The notes under the pieces were generated by a model. That model made no database searches, was not told the origin of the DNA, and saw only the letters and a program-made list of their open reading frames with translations. This document shows positions 1 to 11,620 of a stretch of 64,000 bases of DNA, one piece after another. Position numbers and translations under genes: made by a program. Where the stretch lies: contig JALQBC010000002.1 in the NCBI GenBank assembly GCA_023375675.1, positions 496,001-560,000 of the forward strand, in the 5' to 3' direction. Numbering within the stretch: the stretch's first letter is position 1; every line of letters starts with the position of its first letter. This DNA comes from Cytospora piceicola. Lineage: Eukaryota; Ascomycota; Sordariomycetes; Diaporthales; Cytosporaceae.

Positions 1-648
1 CGGTATGTTGGTCAAGAACCGCAGACACCTCTCCAGTCCTTAAGTCGTGGAGGTCGGAGGAAACGGTATTTAACAAACGATCTGCCCCCCCCCCCCCCTT
101 CCTAAATACGAACAGGAACAAACCATTAGTCAATGTCACAAGCCGCACCGCCTCCCCCCATCCTTTGCTTGATGTCAAAGGGGTCCTTGTAAGACATAGG
201 CAAAGAGCCTTGGTACCAATGAGACAATACATAACAGTTGACAGGTCTTCGTGTTTTGCGTTCAAATGGGTAGACTAATGCAGGCATCCTTCCCGAAGAG
301 AAACAAGACGAACGAGGGAACTACACGTTTCATGAGACAAACAGAGCCTTTGAACTGTCAGAAACCCAAAGAATACGAAGAAATCGTTTGCAAAAGATAG
401 AGGTGTATCATAAAACCACTCACTTACTTAAGTAAGTGACCCAACTTCACACCAGCCGAGGTGCTGGGTTTATTGTGGCATACTCAGCTGGAGACATAAT
501 CGTCAACTGGTTCTCTGATTGTTCACAATGTCTTCTGCCCTCATGTCGTCAAGTACGTTGGCTACATAATTATGAGAGTCACATTGCAACTGCCCGAGCT
601 CAATTTGGAACACTTTGCCGACAACCCCGACATTGCTATCGGTCAAGA
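1..648. other. Left edge, no gene recognised
   Basis: No coding signal is visible before the ankyrin-like relic. The stretch contains a run of 14 C at 85-98 and the perfect palindrome at 420-439 listed separately. A frame open from 436 runs into the relic, but residues before the methionine codon at 649 show no family resemblance. Confidence 0.6.
420..439. repeat. 20-bp perfect palindrome
   Basis: Twenty bases read identically on both strands (TCACTTACTT followed by its complement), centred on TTAA. It is built of the same ACTT/AAGT steps that recur in the intergenic DNA of this window. It may be a binding site or merely a short-palindrome microsatellite; the sequence does not decide. Confidence 0.7.
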
Positions 649-1197
649 ATGCCACTGACAGCAAGGATCCTCTCCACAGCCCTGTCGAGCGGTTGCAGCT
701 TGAGCAGTATCAAGAACTACATTCAGAGATTTACAATCGAAGAGGTTGCAAGGACTCTTAAGCACATGTTCAAGGGTCATCGTGTCATCACTTATGCTGT
801 CGAAACCGACAATGTGAAGCTTGTACAACTCCTCCTGGAATACAACGTCGATGTTAACCTTGACGCTCACGAATCCGGAAATGTGCCCTTGCTGGCCTTC
901 TCGATCATGCGTTCCGACAAAACCGGCTTCAGCAATATTGATATGATCACTATTCTTTTGGCCTATGGAGCTGATCCGATGGCCAGGGGGGGGGGCATGA
1001 TCGGGTGGCAAGAGTACTTGAAGACGCCTCATGCTCTGGTCACTGGGACACAATGCAACACCGCCGCCGGGAGGTGGTGCACACAAAAGCATCACGAAGT
1101 CCTAGCCAGAACCCTGAACCTGACCGTTCGATATTTCCTATGGCGCGCCAGTCGGCTGAACCGGCCCAAGAAGCGTGCCTTGCAGAACCGCCGATGA
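649..1197 (+). pseudogene. Truncated ankyrin/AAA-ATPase family relic
   Basis: The frame from 649 starts MPLTARILSTAL and continues with two ankyrin-like helical pairs (VKLVQLLLEYNVDVN near residue 60 and IDMITILLAYGADP near residue 100). It then has a WCTQKHHEVLARTLNLTVRYFLWRA segment. I recognise this from memory as the N-terminal region of a fungal family in which ankyrin repeats precede a ClpB-like AAA ATPase module. Here the frame stops at 1195-1197, soon after the LNLT segment, and none of the six frames of the next 850 bases shows a Walker A or B motif. The ATPase half is therefore missing. The stretch is probably a C-terminally truncated pseudogene; a short expressed ankyrin protein cannot be excluded. 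No RIP signature is visible here. Confidence 0.55.
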
Positions 1198-2088
1198 ACA
1201 GTCTGTTGGTTGTTGCAGCCTCAGCAGGACGGGCATCGTGTACCAGCATAAGGTCTCAATCCCTTCATTCACAGCATGAAGCACCTAGATAGTTATAAAG
1301 CCATAGAGGGTCTAGCTGCGAAGGCATGAGATGGCCGAATTTGTGCGAGGTTTTGGAGTTCTTCATGATAGGAGTCGAACCAGCAACCCCCTTTTCATCT
1401 GGTAACGTCAACCACCAGAAGACGAAAGTTACCACTGCACCATACACCCAATTAAGATAGTCAATGTCATACACTCTGGCAGAGTTGTCGCGCTGCATGG
1501 AATTTCGGGGAGTCACGGACTGCCCAGTTACACTTAGCAATCCTCGGTGCTCACCTGTGGGTAACCACCTACCTTCATCAGCATGCGCAGCCATACGGAA
1601 TCTTGACTACAGAAACCGAATAAAAAGAAGAAGAGAAAAAAAGAGAAGGGGAACCGACGTGACAGAAATTGCAAAAAGAACCCGAAGGCCGGAAAACTCG
1701 TGGTTATTCCTCAAGGCAGAACACACTATCGCGGGGAAATCGGGAAGCAGGGCCAGCAGAGCCAACGGTCCTTTCAATCCCAACGTGCCATGCGCCGCTG
1801 CAGCATACTCCAGAATAACTCATGGTAGCTACTGCGCCGATATTCAGACTGATCTTTCGGTCATTATAAGGGTAGTACCAGTACCAGTGTCATTACCAGT
1901 TATCACATGCCTACCCAGGTAAACTGCAGTCCCTGTTACCTTCCCCGAGTCCCCGCTCAGCTTCACTCATTAGCTTTATCGATCTTCTAACTGCATACAA
2001 AGTTACATTGAAATCTCGTTACATTCCAGTATCACTGCTATGTTGCTCTATGCTATAGTCCTTCAGCACCCACCCAACCATACGTGAC
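1198..2088. other. Intergenic, no gene recognised apart from a tRNA-like sequence
   Basis: Open frames here (for example 1464-1922 plus) are low in hydrophobic-core pattern and include an AAG/AGA-rich stretch near 1620-1650. I see no domain. The tRNA-like sequence at 1362-1450 is listed separately. The last part is the 3' flank of isocitrate lyase. Confidence 0.55.
1362..1450 (-). tRNA. tRNA-like sequence, possibly tRNA-Arg(TCT) pseudogene
   Basis: On the minus strand there is a D-arm-like GTGCAGTGGTAAC, a 5-bp anticodon stem (TTCGT with ATGAA) around a CTTCT-containing loop interrupted by about 16 bases where a tRNA intron would lie, and a T-loop-like GGTTCGACTCC. Against a functional tRNA, the acceptor halves (GGGTGTA and CATGAAG) do not pair and the T stem has two mismatches. 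It is either a degenerate tRNA copy or a chance resemblance. Confidence 0.28.
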
Positions 2089-4062
2089 TCAATGGAACTG
2101 GTCCTCCGTGACGCCCTTCCCCATGGCCGCCGTGCTGCTGATGCCCCCGGTGACCATCTTCTGCAGCTCGTCCACGTACGTCGCGCCGCTCCACTTCTGG
2201 TGCTTGACGACGTCGACGCCCTGCTCGATCTCGGGCTCCTGCACCAGCTCGCCGTACGCCCGCATGCCCACCTGGCTGTACGCCTGCGCGAACCGGTCGC
2301 TGATGAGCGCCGTCGTGTGCAGGCCCGCCAGCGTGATGAACTGCCAGCAGTACCCCAGCTTGGCCAGCCGCTGGATGTACGTCTCCTGCTCGTCCCGCGG
2401 CATGGCCGTCTTCCAGTTGAACGAGGGGGAGAGGTTGTATGCGAGCCTGTCGTTTCGCAGGTGGTTAGTCAGGCCGTTATTGTCGCGTCCTTCATGATAC
2501 TTGGAAGCATAATGGACTGGTTAGGGGCCAAGAGGGGAGGAACTTACTTCTGCTCCGGCCAAACGGCGTGCACCCCGTTCGCAAACTCCTCGGCCTGCTT
2601 GTAGTCCGGCAGCTTGCTCTCCATCCATATGGCGTCGCAGTAGGGCGCGTACGCCACCGCCCGGTTGATGGCGCAGTCGCACCCGCCCTTGAGCCTATAG
2701 TACCCCTCCCGCGTCCGCGGCGCGTCCCAGTCGAAGAAGACCTCCGCCCCCAGGAGGCCCCTGGCGAGCGCCTTGGCCTCGGTGATGGACTTGCCCTTGG
2801 ACTCCCTCAGGTACCGCGCCGCCAGGTCCTGCTTGTCGGCTGCGGCGGCGCCCCTGTTGATGGCGTCCGCGACGGCCTCGTCGAACCGCTTGAGGCCCGC
2901 CTGCGCCATCCACTGGTCCTCGGTCGCCTGCAGCTCCGAGCCTGTCTTGCCGGCCTGCTCGGCCGCGAGCATGAGGTCGTGGAGCGGGGGAAGGTCGGGG
3001 TTGGTCGTGCCGAGGATGAAGGGGTGGTCCCGTGGGTCGATGGTGGTTGTGATGAGGGTCGCGGCCTCGGCGTCTGTGCGGGCGATGGCGAGGAGGTTGG
3101 AGCCTGGGAACAATTAGTCTTCCAGAAAACTACATCTGCTGTCACGCAGCAAAACAAAGCAGCCTGTGTTCTTGTCTTTTTCATGCTACTGGTTGGTGGA
3201 TTCGCTCACCCATGATATCCGCCTGTGCCCGGATGGCAACCAGGCGGTTGATGTGTTCACTGATGGGCACCAACACCTTGCCGGCCATGTGTCCACACTT
3301 CTTGGTCCCGGGCGCCTGGTCCTCGATGTGGATGCCTGCAGCACCCTTCTCGATAAACAGCTTGGTCAGCTTCATGACGGCCGTGAGGCCGCCGTGGCCT
3401 GTATCCGCATCCGCGACGATGGGCCGGAGGTAGTCGATGTTGGCCAGGTTCCCACGCTGGGCCTTCGGCGTAGACAGGCGCTCGTGCCGTTGCTTCCGGT
3501 CGTGGAATAGTTGTGCCATGAAGAGGTGTGATACCTTGTTGGGGACGGTGGTCTGTAATGGCTCTGTGTGAGTGAACTCGCCGCAGCGGAAGGATATATC
3601 AGGTGGGAGGGACTTACATAGGGGTAATCAGCCAGATCCGGACCAGGCTCGTCCGATGACGAGGCTGTTGAGGATGACTGCCATCCAGAGACATAGACCG
3701 TGTCCAGGTACTTTGCCATCTGCGTGACCATGGTAGGCTCTAAGCAGCCGTAGGTGTAACTAACTTCACGGTTCTATTCATGCACACTCATCAGCACAGC
3801 TTCGCTCCGAGGAACACATTCATAAGCATACCTTGAATCTGTCCTCAAGAATACCCCACAGCTTCTTAGACTGCGCATTGCTTGGGTAGTCGACCTTCAA
3901 ATAGCCTCTTTTGGAGACAATCTGCTCGGCCGTGAAGGGTCTCTTCGTATACCTCCACCTAGGGTCACTCCACCATGCCTTGAGCTCTTCTACCTCACTG
4001 GCGAACAACTCATCTTCGGTCTCTGGATTCACGGCAGGGGTCTGCATTTTGTTGGCCGCCAT
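2089..4062 (-). CDS. icl1: Isocitrate lyase (glyoxylate cycle)
   Basis: Splits isocitrate into glyoxylate and succinate, the entry step of the glyoxylate cycle needed for growth on acetate and fatty acids. Five exons fit in frame: 4062-3832, 3773-3618, 3552-3210, 3103-2548, 2446-2089. Introns are 58, 65, 106 and 101 bp with GT..AG ends. The product is 547 aa, the normal fungal length. The catalytic signature KKCGH lies at residues 213-217 with Cys215, preceded by the conserved [15 protein letters not shown] stretch. Exon 2 begins [18 protein letters not shown], which matches the family and fixes the first acceptor. The protein ends EDQFH and has no tripeptide PTS1. The motif and length fit isocitrate rather than 2-methylisocitrate lyase, although the two families are related. 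Expression is usually acetate-induced and glucose-repressed; I did not identify specific operator sites. Confidence 0.97.
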
Positions 4063-5963
4063 CTTGGTGAATTGTATCTTTAGGAAGCTCCAATATCCTT
4101 CGATAAGGCTTTTTCAACGGGAGTGCTTTAGAGGAGATGGTGTTGATATATGCTTGGGGGGAACAGTCTATGAGAAGGCTGGCAGAGGATGAGCGAGGTA
4201 TCTAAAGGTCTGTGATGTGAAATATGCAGGAAGGGAAAACAGACAGCCTCTTATAAGTAGAAGAGCAACCAGAGGAGAAACAGACGTGGGGAGTTGCCGG
4301 CGTCATATGAACCTTTTGTATAAGAGTCGAGGCCTACCACCACAAGTAATACTCACTCTCCCAGACCACCACCACCCACCCTCGGGAGGGCTCGGCCAAG
4401 CGGCTATGTATGGTGGCAGGCATTCGGTCAATCGATGCCAAGTACCAATCTATTCCGTTGTCTCGAGCGAATCCGGATTGCTCATAGTACATAGTGTCTC
4501 TCTACCCCAGGGGGGGCTCGGCCAAGTCCCGTCAAGACACTTACTTACCTCCCTTCACTTCCCTTGCGGTGGGTGTGTATGTGTGTGTGACGTGTGGTAT
4601 GTGGGCAGCAAAGAGCCGGAAAGTCAAATTATAGATTGCTGCCAAGATACCTTGTCAGTATGAGAGTATGTCTCCCGGTAGTCCGTCCAAGGTCCGCCCC
4701 TATTCGGCTCAAAGGGAGTTCTGGCTGACCGTCAGTCCGTCCGCCCCCATTGGCCGAGTTACCGAAAGCTAATAGCACCCGCCTAAGGCAGACCCCCCCC
4801 CCCGCAGTTTCCGTCGTGGTACCCCAGCTGTCCAGGCCCTCTGCTGTCCCCCGCAATACGCTAAGCCCAGTATGTTGGTAGCACCCTCATTGCCGGGAAC
4901 AGGCCCAGGTGTACTGAAACCATCATTATGTATGTACCTACTGAGTACCTAGGTAAGTACTTAGGCGGTGGTCGAGATGGGGGAAAGGAAGGAAACTATA
5001 TCACATTTTCTTGTATAAACCACCACCCCCCTATTGGGGAATTGTTTTTTGATTCGTGCCTTAGTGTGTATTTGGATTGTCTCATTTAGCTATAACTTCC
5101 TCTCTGGTGTCCTCAAATCATCAACCTGGTGTTCTCTTCAGGGCATTGCTCTGCCACAAGCAAGCCCATGCTCGCCGAGGACCACACATACCTAGGTATT
5201 TAGGTACATAGCATGTGAAAGAACGGAGGGTCTGTCGTCATAACCCCAATCGCTTTCCGTAATACCACTCACCCGGTCACACCCATTGAGCCTCCTACAA
5301 ATGCTCGCATGACTACCTGCATATGCTACAAGGACCTCGGCTGTTTCGAGACCTCCTCGTCCAGCCAGCCAGCCAGCCAGCCAGACTTATACTAGATACG
5401 GGAGATCTTGATGCTTATCACATGTGGAAACAACAGGGAGGACTTGCCTCAGCCAAGTATTCAGTCGGTCAAGTTCCGAGCCTACCCAAGTACCTAGGTA
5501 CCTTGACACTACTGCACGTCTACACAGTGGTCTGACGGTCAACCAAAACACATGTTGATCATGAGGAAAAATGACATTGTGTAAACCTAGGTCCCTATGT
5601 TGGGTGCTGTGTAATAACGACCTAAAGACACTCCTTGCTCTAGTCACGTTGCCAGTCGTCTCCCGTGTTGCTTCCCATCCGGTCTTCATCTATTCATATT
5701 CTCGTCATGCCCTATGTGTATCGTCTATTGTCTGATCGATATGCAGTAATCTGTAATCGAGACACGCCCTGTAGGCAGTTCTATCTTCCCGATGTTGGTC
5801 CTGTTTTTGCCCGGTCTATCGATGCTTCTTCTAACCCAGTCAATTTATACTTTGCTGGTGAGGTTTTGTGCAGATGAGCGAATAGTGCTCCGTGATTCCG
5901 GGAACACACGCGCCCCGAACAGCCATCAACGTCGAAGTGTAAGTCTCTGAAAAGAGAACCGGC
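4063..5963. other. Intergenic between icl1 promoter and trehalase 3' end
   Basis: About 1.9 kb with no recognisable coding exon on either strand. The first few hundred bases are the 5' region of isocitrate lyase. Several copies of a TACCTAGGTA-type palindrome occur (near 4945-4965, 5190-5205 and 5488-5500). There is also a C-run at 4793-4803 and a (CCAG)6 microsatellite. The last part is the 3' flank of trehalase. Confidence 0.6.
5361..5384. repeat. (CCAG)6 microsatellite
   Basis: Six perfect copies of CCAG in tandem in non-coding DNA. Confidence 0.95.
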
Positions 5964-8490
5964 CTAGATCATCTCAGAAAGGGCCTTGGCTCGGTTCTCT
6001 TCGAGAGCCTTGACGAACGTCTCGTATGGCGTCAGCGTGCCCAGCGCGCGGCGCATATGGGCATTGACAATCTGCAGTCCATAGACATAACTGGCGTTGA
6101 CCCAGCCGAATCTGTTTTTGTCGTCAGCATATTGTCTCACCCCAACGGGACAGAAAAGAACAATGAGAGGTTTCGGATGACTTACCCTTCTTTTGCGACA
6201 CCCTTGAAGTCCAGTCCCTGGTTTCCATACTCGGCGTCCACCCTGTGTGGGTCGATCGGCCGCGTCACGTCGTACTTCTCAACTACCACACCGTTGAAAT
6301 CCACAAACGCCTTGGTCATCATGAACAGCCATTTGTACGCCAAACGCTCCGCCTCCTCCGTGAAACTATAACGGTAAAGGCCCGTCCACGCGAGGATCTG
6401 CTGCGGCGCCCAGCCGTATGGGTAATCCCACTGCCGGTTTGGTCGCTCAAGACTTATCTCGCCACGACTCTTGAGCGTACCGGACAGCAGGCCTCCATAT
6501 GCTTCGAACTTGGGCAGAGCCTTGGTGACCATGGCAGCCGCCTGCTTCGGGGACGCGACGCCTGCCCAGAGCGCCCAGAAGGTGGTGCAGGATTCATATG
6601 TTTGTTGCTCGTGCGTGTCGGTGTTGTAGTCAAAGTACATGCCCTCTTCCTCGTTCCAGAGGTACCTGTCGATTGCCAGCTTGCGACGCTTGGCACGGCG
6701 GTCCCAGATAGCTGATGACTCGACCTGACCAGGGACCAGCGAGCCGACACAATACTCCTGGGGGATGGTGAGCTTGTCGCCGAAGATGTTACGGATGGTG
6801 CGCGCAATATCCGTCTCGTACTTGTAGAGCAGCGAGTTCAGATCGATAGTCGCGAGGTTAGCGCAAATCTTCTCGAAACGGTAAGACGTATCGTGTCCGG
6901 ACTCGCGCACGGCTCGGTCATGCCTGAAGTACTCATCGAGCTCCGGCTCGACAATGTCCCCGTAGTTGTAGGCACGGACAAAGTCCTTGAACTCCAGGTT
7001 GTGCTTCTTGCAGTATGGCTCGAGAACGTGCACGAAATGAGTGGCCTCAGTCTCAGGTGGCACACCGAAACCAGCAGGTCCGTATCGGGAGAGACCTGTG
7101 ACAGGGTCAAGACGTGGCTCGACGGTCCAAACGCTGTGGTACTCCTTGATGGCTGCCAGAATAGCGGTCCGCAGGAAGTCGAGGGCACCGGGCTCGTGTC
7201 GAATCTTTTCGTAGACACGAAGTGCCATGTCAGTCAAGAAAGGAGGCTGGGACCGTCCGAGATAGTATGAGCGAGTGGCATTGAGGATTTTGCCGTAGTG
7301 CTTGATGCAGAAGCAGAAGTTGAGAACCATGGACTTCGCAAGGTCAACCTTGTCATCGACCAGGAGGCCGAGAGACTCCATGTAGCTGTCCCAGCCATAG
7401 AACTCGTTGAAGCGACCTCCGGGGACGACGAATGGAAGACCCCTCAGGGTATCTTCTCCTGTTTTGGGGTCCTTGATCTTTTCCATCTCAACAGCGAGGA
7501 GGCCAGGAGCTTCGTTCAGGTCACGGACAAACTGGGGTGTGATTCCAGTAGAATCAGGCAACCGACAGACATCCAACCTGAGATCCGGGCGCTCCTTAGC
7601 GACTTTGGTGTAGAAATCAAACTGCTCGGGCTCGCCATATGGGACGTAAATCCGTGGGCGCGGGTCAGCGGTCCAGTCCTTGGGGTCCTTGGCACAGATA
7701 TCAATGGTCGATGCATCAATTCTCCGCGTTAGGCCCTCCCAGAAGTGGTCCCGAATAAGACGGGACAGTCTGTTGACGGGGTTCTCGTTCAGACGGGCCT
7801 CATCCAGGATGATCTGCTTGCGGCCATACTCCTTGGCCAAGGAGAGCTCCTGCAGGAGGTTGGACAGCATGTAGGTTCCTCGGACATCGAATTTGTTGAA
7901 GCCATCAGAAGAGGCTGTTCGAAGGGAAAGAACCTGCGAGGTGTCAGGTCAGCTTCTGATGTAAGCCGGTAACACCGGGTGAACGTACCTTTGGTCCGTT
8001 GTCCTCAATGGTGATCTGCATGTTGCCATCTGTGTCCTCCTGTGTTTGTAGGGACTGCAGAGTAGCGTCAACTGCGATGAGGAATCGTCGGTTTTGCTTG
8101 ATCGTGGATTCATCTGTTCAAGTGACGTGGTGTTAGAAGACTGCACGCAATACCTGGAAGAACCTGGGGAGTCGTCGCTACTTACCATGGCTCCCTCGTC
8201 GGAAAGGCTCTTTGAGACCCAGTCTCTCGACCTGCTTCAGTAGACTATTCTGTACAGCATATCTTGTGAGTATTGGTTCCGCATATAGTATAAAATGGCA
8301 GGGCATAGGCAATCCGTACCTGGGAGAAGGTGCGGGTGCGAGCTGAGGCCTTGGTGCCCTTGTGGCGCTCGGGCTGGTAGTATGTTTTGGCATCATCGAA
8401 GACACCAAAGTCGTCGATGGAGTCGCTTCGGGTCTTGGAAGGTTGTGCACTCCCAACATCCTTGTGCGCGTCCATGCCGATGCCTGACAT
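5964..8490 (-). CDS. treB: Neutral trehalase
   Basis: Cytosolic alpha,alpha-trehalase (GH37) that hydrolyses stored trehalose to two glucose. Five exons join in frame: 8490-8320, 8249-8186, 8113-7989, 7933-6186, 6111-5964, giving 751 aa, close to the fungal norm. Introns are 70, 72, 55 and 74 bp. Both trehalase signatures are intact: [14 protein letters not shown] at about residues 291-304 and [10 protein letters not shown] at about 621-630. The N-terminus has a cAMP-kinase-type site FRRGS (residues 73-77). Just after it comes an acidic [13 protein letters not shown] segment (about 104-116) that corresponds to the calcium-binding loop of neutral trehalases. These features, and the lack of a signal peptide, separate it from secreted acid trehalase. 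Regulation by PKA phosphorylation and calcium is known for the family and is inferred here. Confidence 0.97.
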
Positions 8491-8809
8491 TGTGGAACGT
8501 GTCGGCGTGGGCAACAACCGGAGAGGGATGTCGACTGTCTCAAACTTCAGGTTTCAAGTTGAGGCAAATCGGCGGGCGAGTTTTCCAATGTTACGGGGAC
8601 AGTCGGTCGTAGGGAAAAGCGAGGTAAGTGCTGGACTTATAGTATAGGTGGAAACGGACAAAGATAGAATGCAGTAATCCGAGGTCGCGTGACTGTGTCA
8701 AGATGACTTGTAGGAAGCTGTTGTCTGTTTCTATCTGGGCTTTTCAGGTTAGCGGCGGACAAGGTGGATGCTGGTTGTGACAGAGCTGAGAATATGCGTA
8801 TGATAATAA

Positions 8810-8814
8810 AGGGG
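8810..8814 (+). promoter_or_regulatory. Possible stress-response element (AGGGG)
   Basis: An AGGGG core sits about 320 bp upstream of the trehalase start, inside a G-rich tract, with a second copy at 9088-9092. Neutral trehalase genes are commonly stress-regulated through such elements in fungi. A 5-base match is weak, so this is a suggestion only. Confidence 0.22.
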
Positions 8815-9845
8815 GGCGGGGCGCAATGATAGCAGCGGTTGTTCCGTGGCTTGGGTCAACATGGGTGGGACGTCTCAAACAGATAGGACGTTAGAAGGAG
8901 CAATGCATTCTAAAAGGAGCTGGACGACGACATGGGGGCCAGGTGACACAGAATCGACAAAGGCAATGAAAGCGTCAGGAGCGACACAGACAAGACACAG
9001 AGACAGAAACCAATGCCACACAGACCAATGCCACGCCATGCCAGCCCAAAAGAAGCAAGATGCGAGATCCATATTGTTTCAATGGCAAGGGGCAAGAGAA
9101 ACGATCGATTGATTGATTCTCAGGGTCCAACCACACCGCATCACAACACACCACTCCAGTCGCGTCCACCCGGAAACCAGGCAGCTCGGTAAGGGACCAA
9201 ATGCAGGGTCTCAGCTCTTGGGAGTGTATGTGTAAATAGCTCCAAACTTACCTCCAACAATGCAGCAAATCTGGCTAGGCTCTGGCTAGGCTCAGATTTG
9301 GAGCAACCAAGATCGAGGTTGGGGGCAGCAGAACACAGCGTCAAGCTCCGTGTGGTTGTCGAGATGATGCGGTGTCGAAATGGTGGTCGCACACGCCTTC
9401 TATTGGAGGGAGGAAAGAGGATGGATGGAACAGGATGGAATGGAGAGGAAAAAGAGAGGGAGTCAGTCTCCAACGGAATTCAATTCGAAAAAAGAAATGG
9501 TTGTCGAAGGGCCTTTACACCTGCAGCTTGCAGAATCTTCAGTCTCTATCTTTCTACCTCGTACGTACGTACCCAAGCCGATCCGGATATCCAAAGCTCT
9601 CCCAAAACGTCACTGCAAAGTCGGTGGACGGCAGACCAAGCAACAAAAGACATCATCGCGGAGCAGTGACGTTCGCCGACCGTTATCGTGCGCTGCTATT
9701 CTAATTGGGCCATCATCATCACGATGCCCCACATGCTCTTCAGATCCCCATTTTTATTTGTCTGAATCGATGTCAAATCGTATCTCCGCCTTTTCCATTA
9801 ACTCTGACGTAGACCTTGCGTTGAACTTTCTCGTGGAGGATTGAT

Positions 9846-9866
9846 TGACTGACTGACTGACTGACT
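9846..9866. repeat. (TGAC)5 microsatellite
   Basis: Five tandem TGAC units followed by a degenerate copy, in non-coding DNA. Confidence 0.9.
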
Positions 9867-10983
9867 GTATGACTGTACGACTTGGGTCAAGCTTTGATTC
9901 GCCTTTCGACTTCCAGTTGAGTTCTCACTGTGAAGTTTGAGGGCGTAGAGATTACTGTGTACTCAGTATGGTCACACAATGTACCGTACATATACGTACC
10001 TAGCTACTTAGCTACCTAGGTAGATACGGACGGAAGTGGCTGTTTGTACCACTATAAACGCGTTTCCAAACGCGTCCCCGGCTGTCAAGCCCCCTATGGT
10101 CAGTTATCTTAATGATCAGTTTAAGTACAACAATACTTGGTTAGGTGAATAGACAAGTATGTATCGACGAGTATAACGAGAAATTCTCAGTAGTCCTCTA
10201 TTCAGCATTTGTTCTATATATCACAATGCCCCTGGACGAGCTCGTCATACACGCCGCAGTTTACGCTCAGCAAACTCCTACGTGTTGCCAAATCAGAGTT
10301 AGGATTCACAGCACTGAGAGACCCAACCTCCATGGAGATTGGGCGACGATGCTCGACACTCGATGCGCCATAGCCAACACAGAAGGGCAAGATACAGCAT
10401 CCCTTCCTTCGTTCCGACATCACCAGCTCAGAATTATCAACGCTGGGTTCCGCACCACCGGCAGCCAGAAGTGACAGCCAACCAGCATTGCAAACGGGAA
10501 TATCGACCAGAAGTCACACACCTGCCACTGGTACGGCACAACCTAGTATAATATCACCATCATTCGCATCCCGAATAGGCAGAAGAAGGCATCACGGCGA
10601 AGGTGACGGCCGTGTAGATGGGATGGGTGAACCAGGTCACACTGTCAAGATCACTCGTTGGCTTTCATGTTGCCAAGATTTCGGGTGACCGCCGACCTCC
10701 CCGTTTTCAACATGAGACCTCAAAGCTTTCATCACTCCAGACTTCAGTTGCAAGATCGCAACTTGCAGCGACTACTCCATCCTACTAGCGGCATACAGGA
10801 GGCAGTCCTCCGGTACCCTTGTATCGCAGTCGCCTAGACGAATATAACAACCGATCTAGATATTCCCACGAGCCCGAGTCCTCCCCCCATCTTTCGCTAG
10901 AGTTTATGCAAGTACCTTCTCGAATTTTCATCCTCATTCACCTGGGTTTAGAATCCTTCCGTTTCGGCTCTCGCAACTGCGCG

Positions 10984-11620
10984 TTAGCCCTTGTTCGATA
11001 GGCCCTTAGCGTAATTCATATTCGAAGCCTCTTGAGTATACCACGGCAGTAGAACGGTTTGCACTATGGGGGCTGTGTCTCGACTTCGCGACCTAGCCCA
11101 TCTGATGCGCGTCGTAAAAGCCACAGCATTTTCGCTTCCGACTTGCTGGCCATGTGCAAGCCGTTGTCGTTGACAAATATGTCTGCCGTGCCGCCCTGCA
11201 TCTCGTACGTCAAGATGGCGGCCGTGATGGACACGACCGTTGGCCAAACAGCGCCTGACAGGCACTCCTTGCTGACTGGTATCTGGATCGGGGCGTATGG
11301 TAGGACACCTCGCAAGCGGAAACGTTTCTTCGGTGCTCTGCCTGAGTAGTCTTGGGAAGTTCATATTGCCAAGCAGGCCGTTCTCAAAGTCTTCCAGTTG
11401 CGGCGGACAGTATGAATACTCTCTGCAGCCTGTATTTATTTCAATCCATGGCCACAGGTCTAGCGGCGTGAAGCATGACTTTGAAAGCGCCCGTTGGTAT
11501 AGATAGTTCACCATGACGTCTCGGCGGATGGATCCCAGTGATGCGATAGAAGCCTTGCCGCTTTGCCTGACAAGGCGCGAGTGAATTGCGTGTTCACAGT
11601 CGCGTCAACTGGTACGGTTT
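10984..11620 (-). pseudogene. Frameshifted family-2 glycosyltransferase relic
   Basis: Pieces of one protein lie in alternating minus-strand frames. One frame gives TVNTQFTRALSGKAA. The next gives SIRRDVMVNYLYQRA through PLDLWPWIEINTGCREYSY to ENGLLGNMNFPRLLRQS. A second shift gives PVSKECLSG, then SITAAILTYEMQGGTADIF and VNDNGLHMAS (11,064-11,315), and a further shift leads to ASNMNYA near 11,010. The order NDxG then ASNMNYA resembles the GT-A fold of fungal GT2 (cellulose/chitin-synthase-like) proteins. A TAG interrupts the segment before the last motif, where a Trp would be expected. At least three frameshifts plus a stop mark it as dead. Which GT2 subfamily it came from cannot be told by eye. 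Confidence 0.6.

Larger units (their letters stand above)
8491..10983. other. Trehalase upstream region and gene-free spacer
   Basis: About 2.5 kb without a convincing gene. Overlapping open frames at 8846-9112 and 9298-9844 disagree in frame and show no domain. AGGGG stress-element cores are at 8810-8814 and 9088-9092. A TGAC microsatellite lies at 9846-9866 and a cluster of CTAGCTA/CCTAGGTA steps at 9998-10026. Short frames at 10145-10551 look non-coding. Confidence 0.55.

Noticed and set aside
2568..3215. Plus-strand frames over isocitrate lyase
   Set aside because: They are shadows of the high-GC coding strand; the minus-strand exons give a complete enzyme.
9298..9844. Overlapping plus-strand frames upstream of trehalase
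   Set aside because: Three frames are open at once, with no domain, no splice pattern and microsatellite content.
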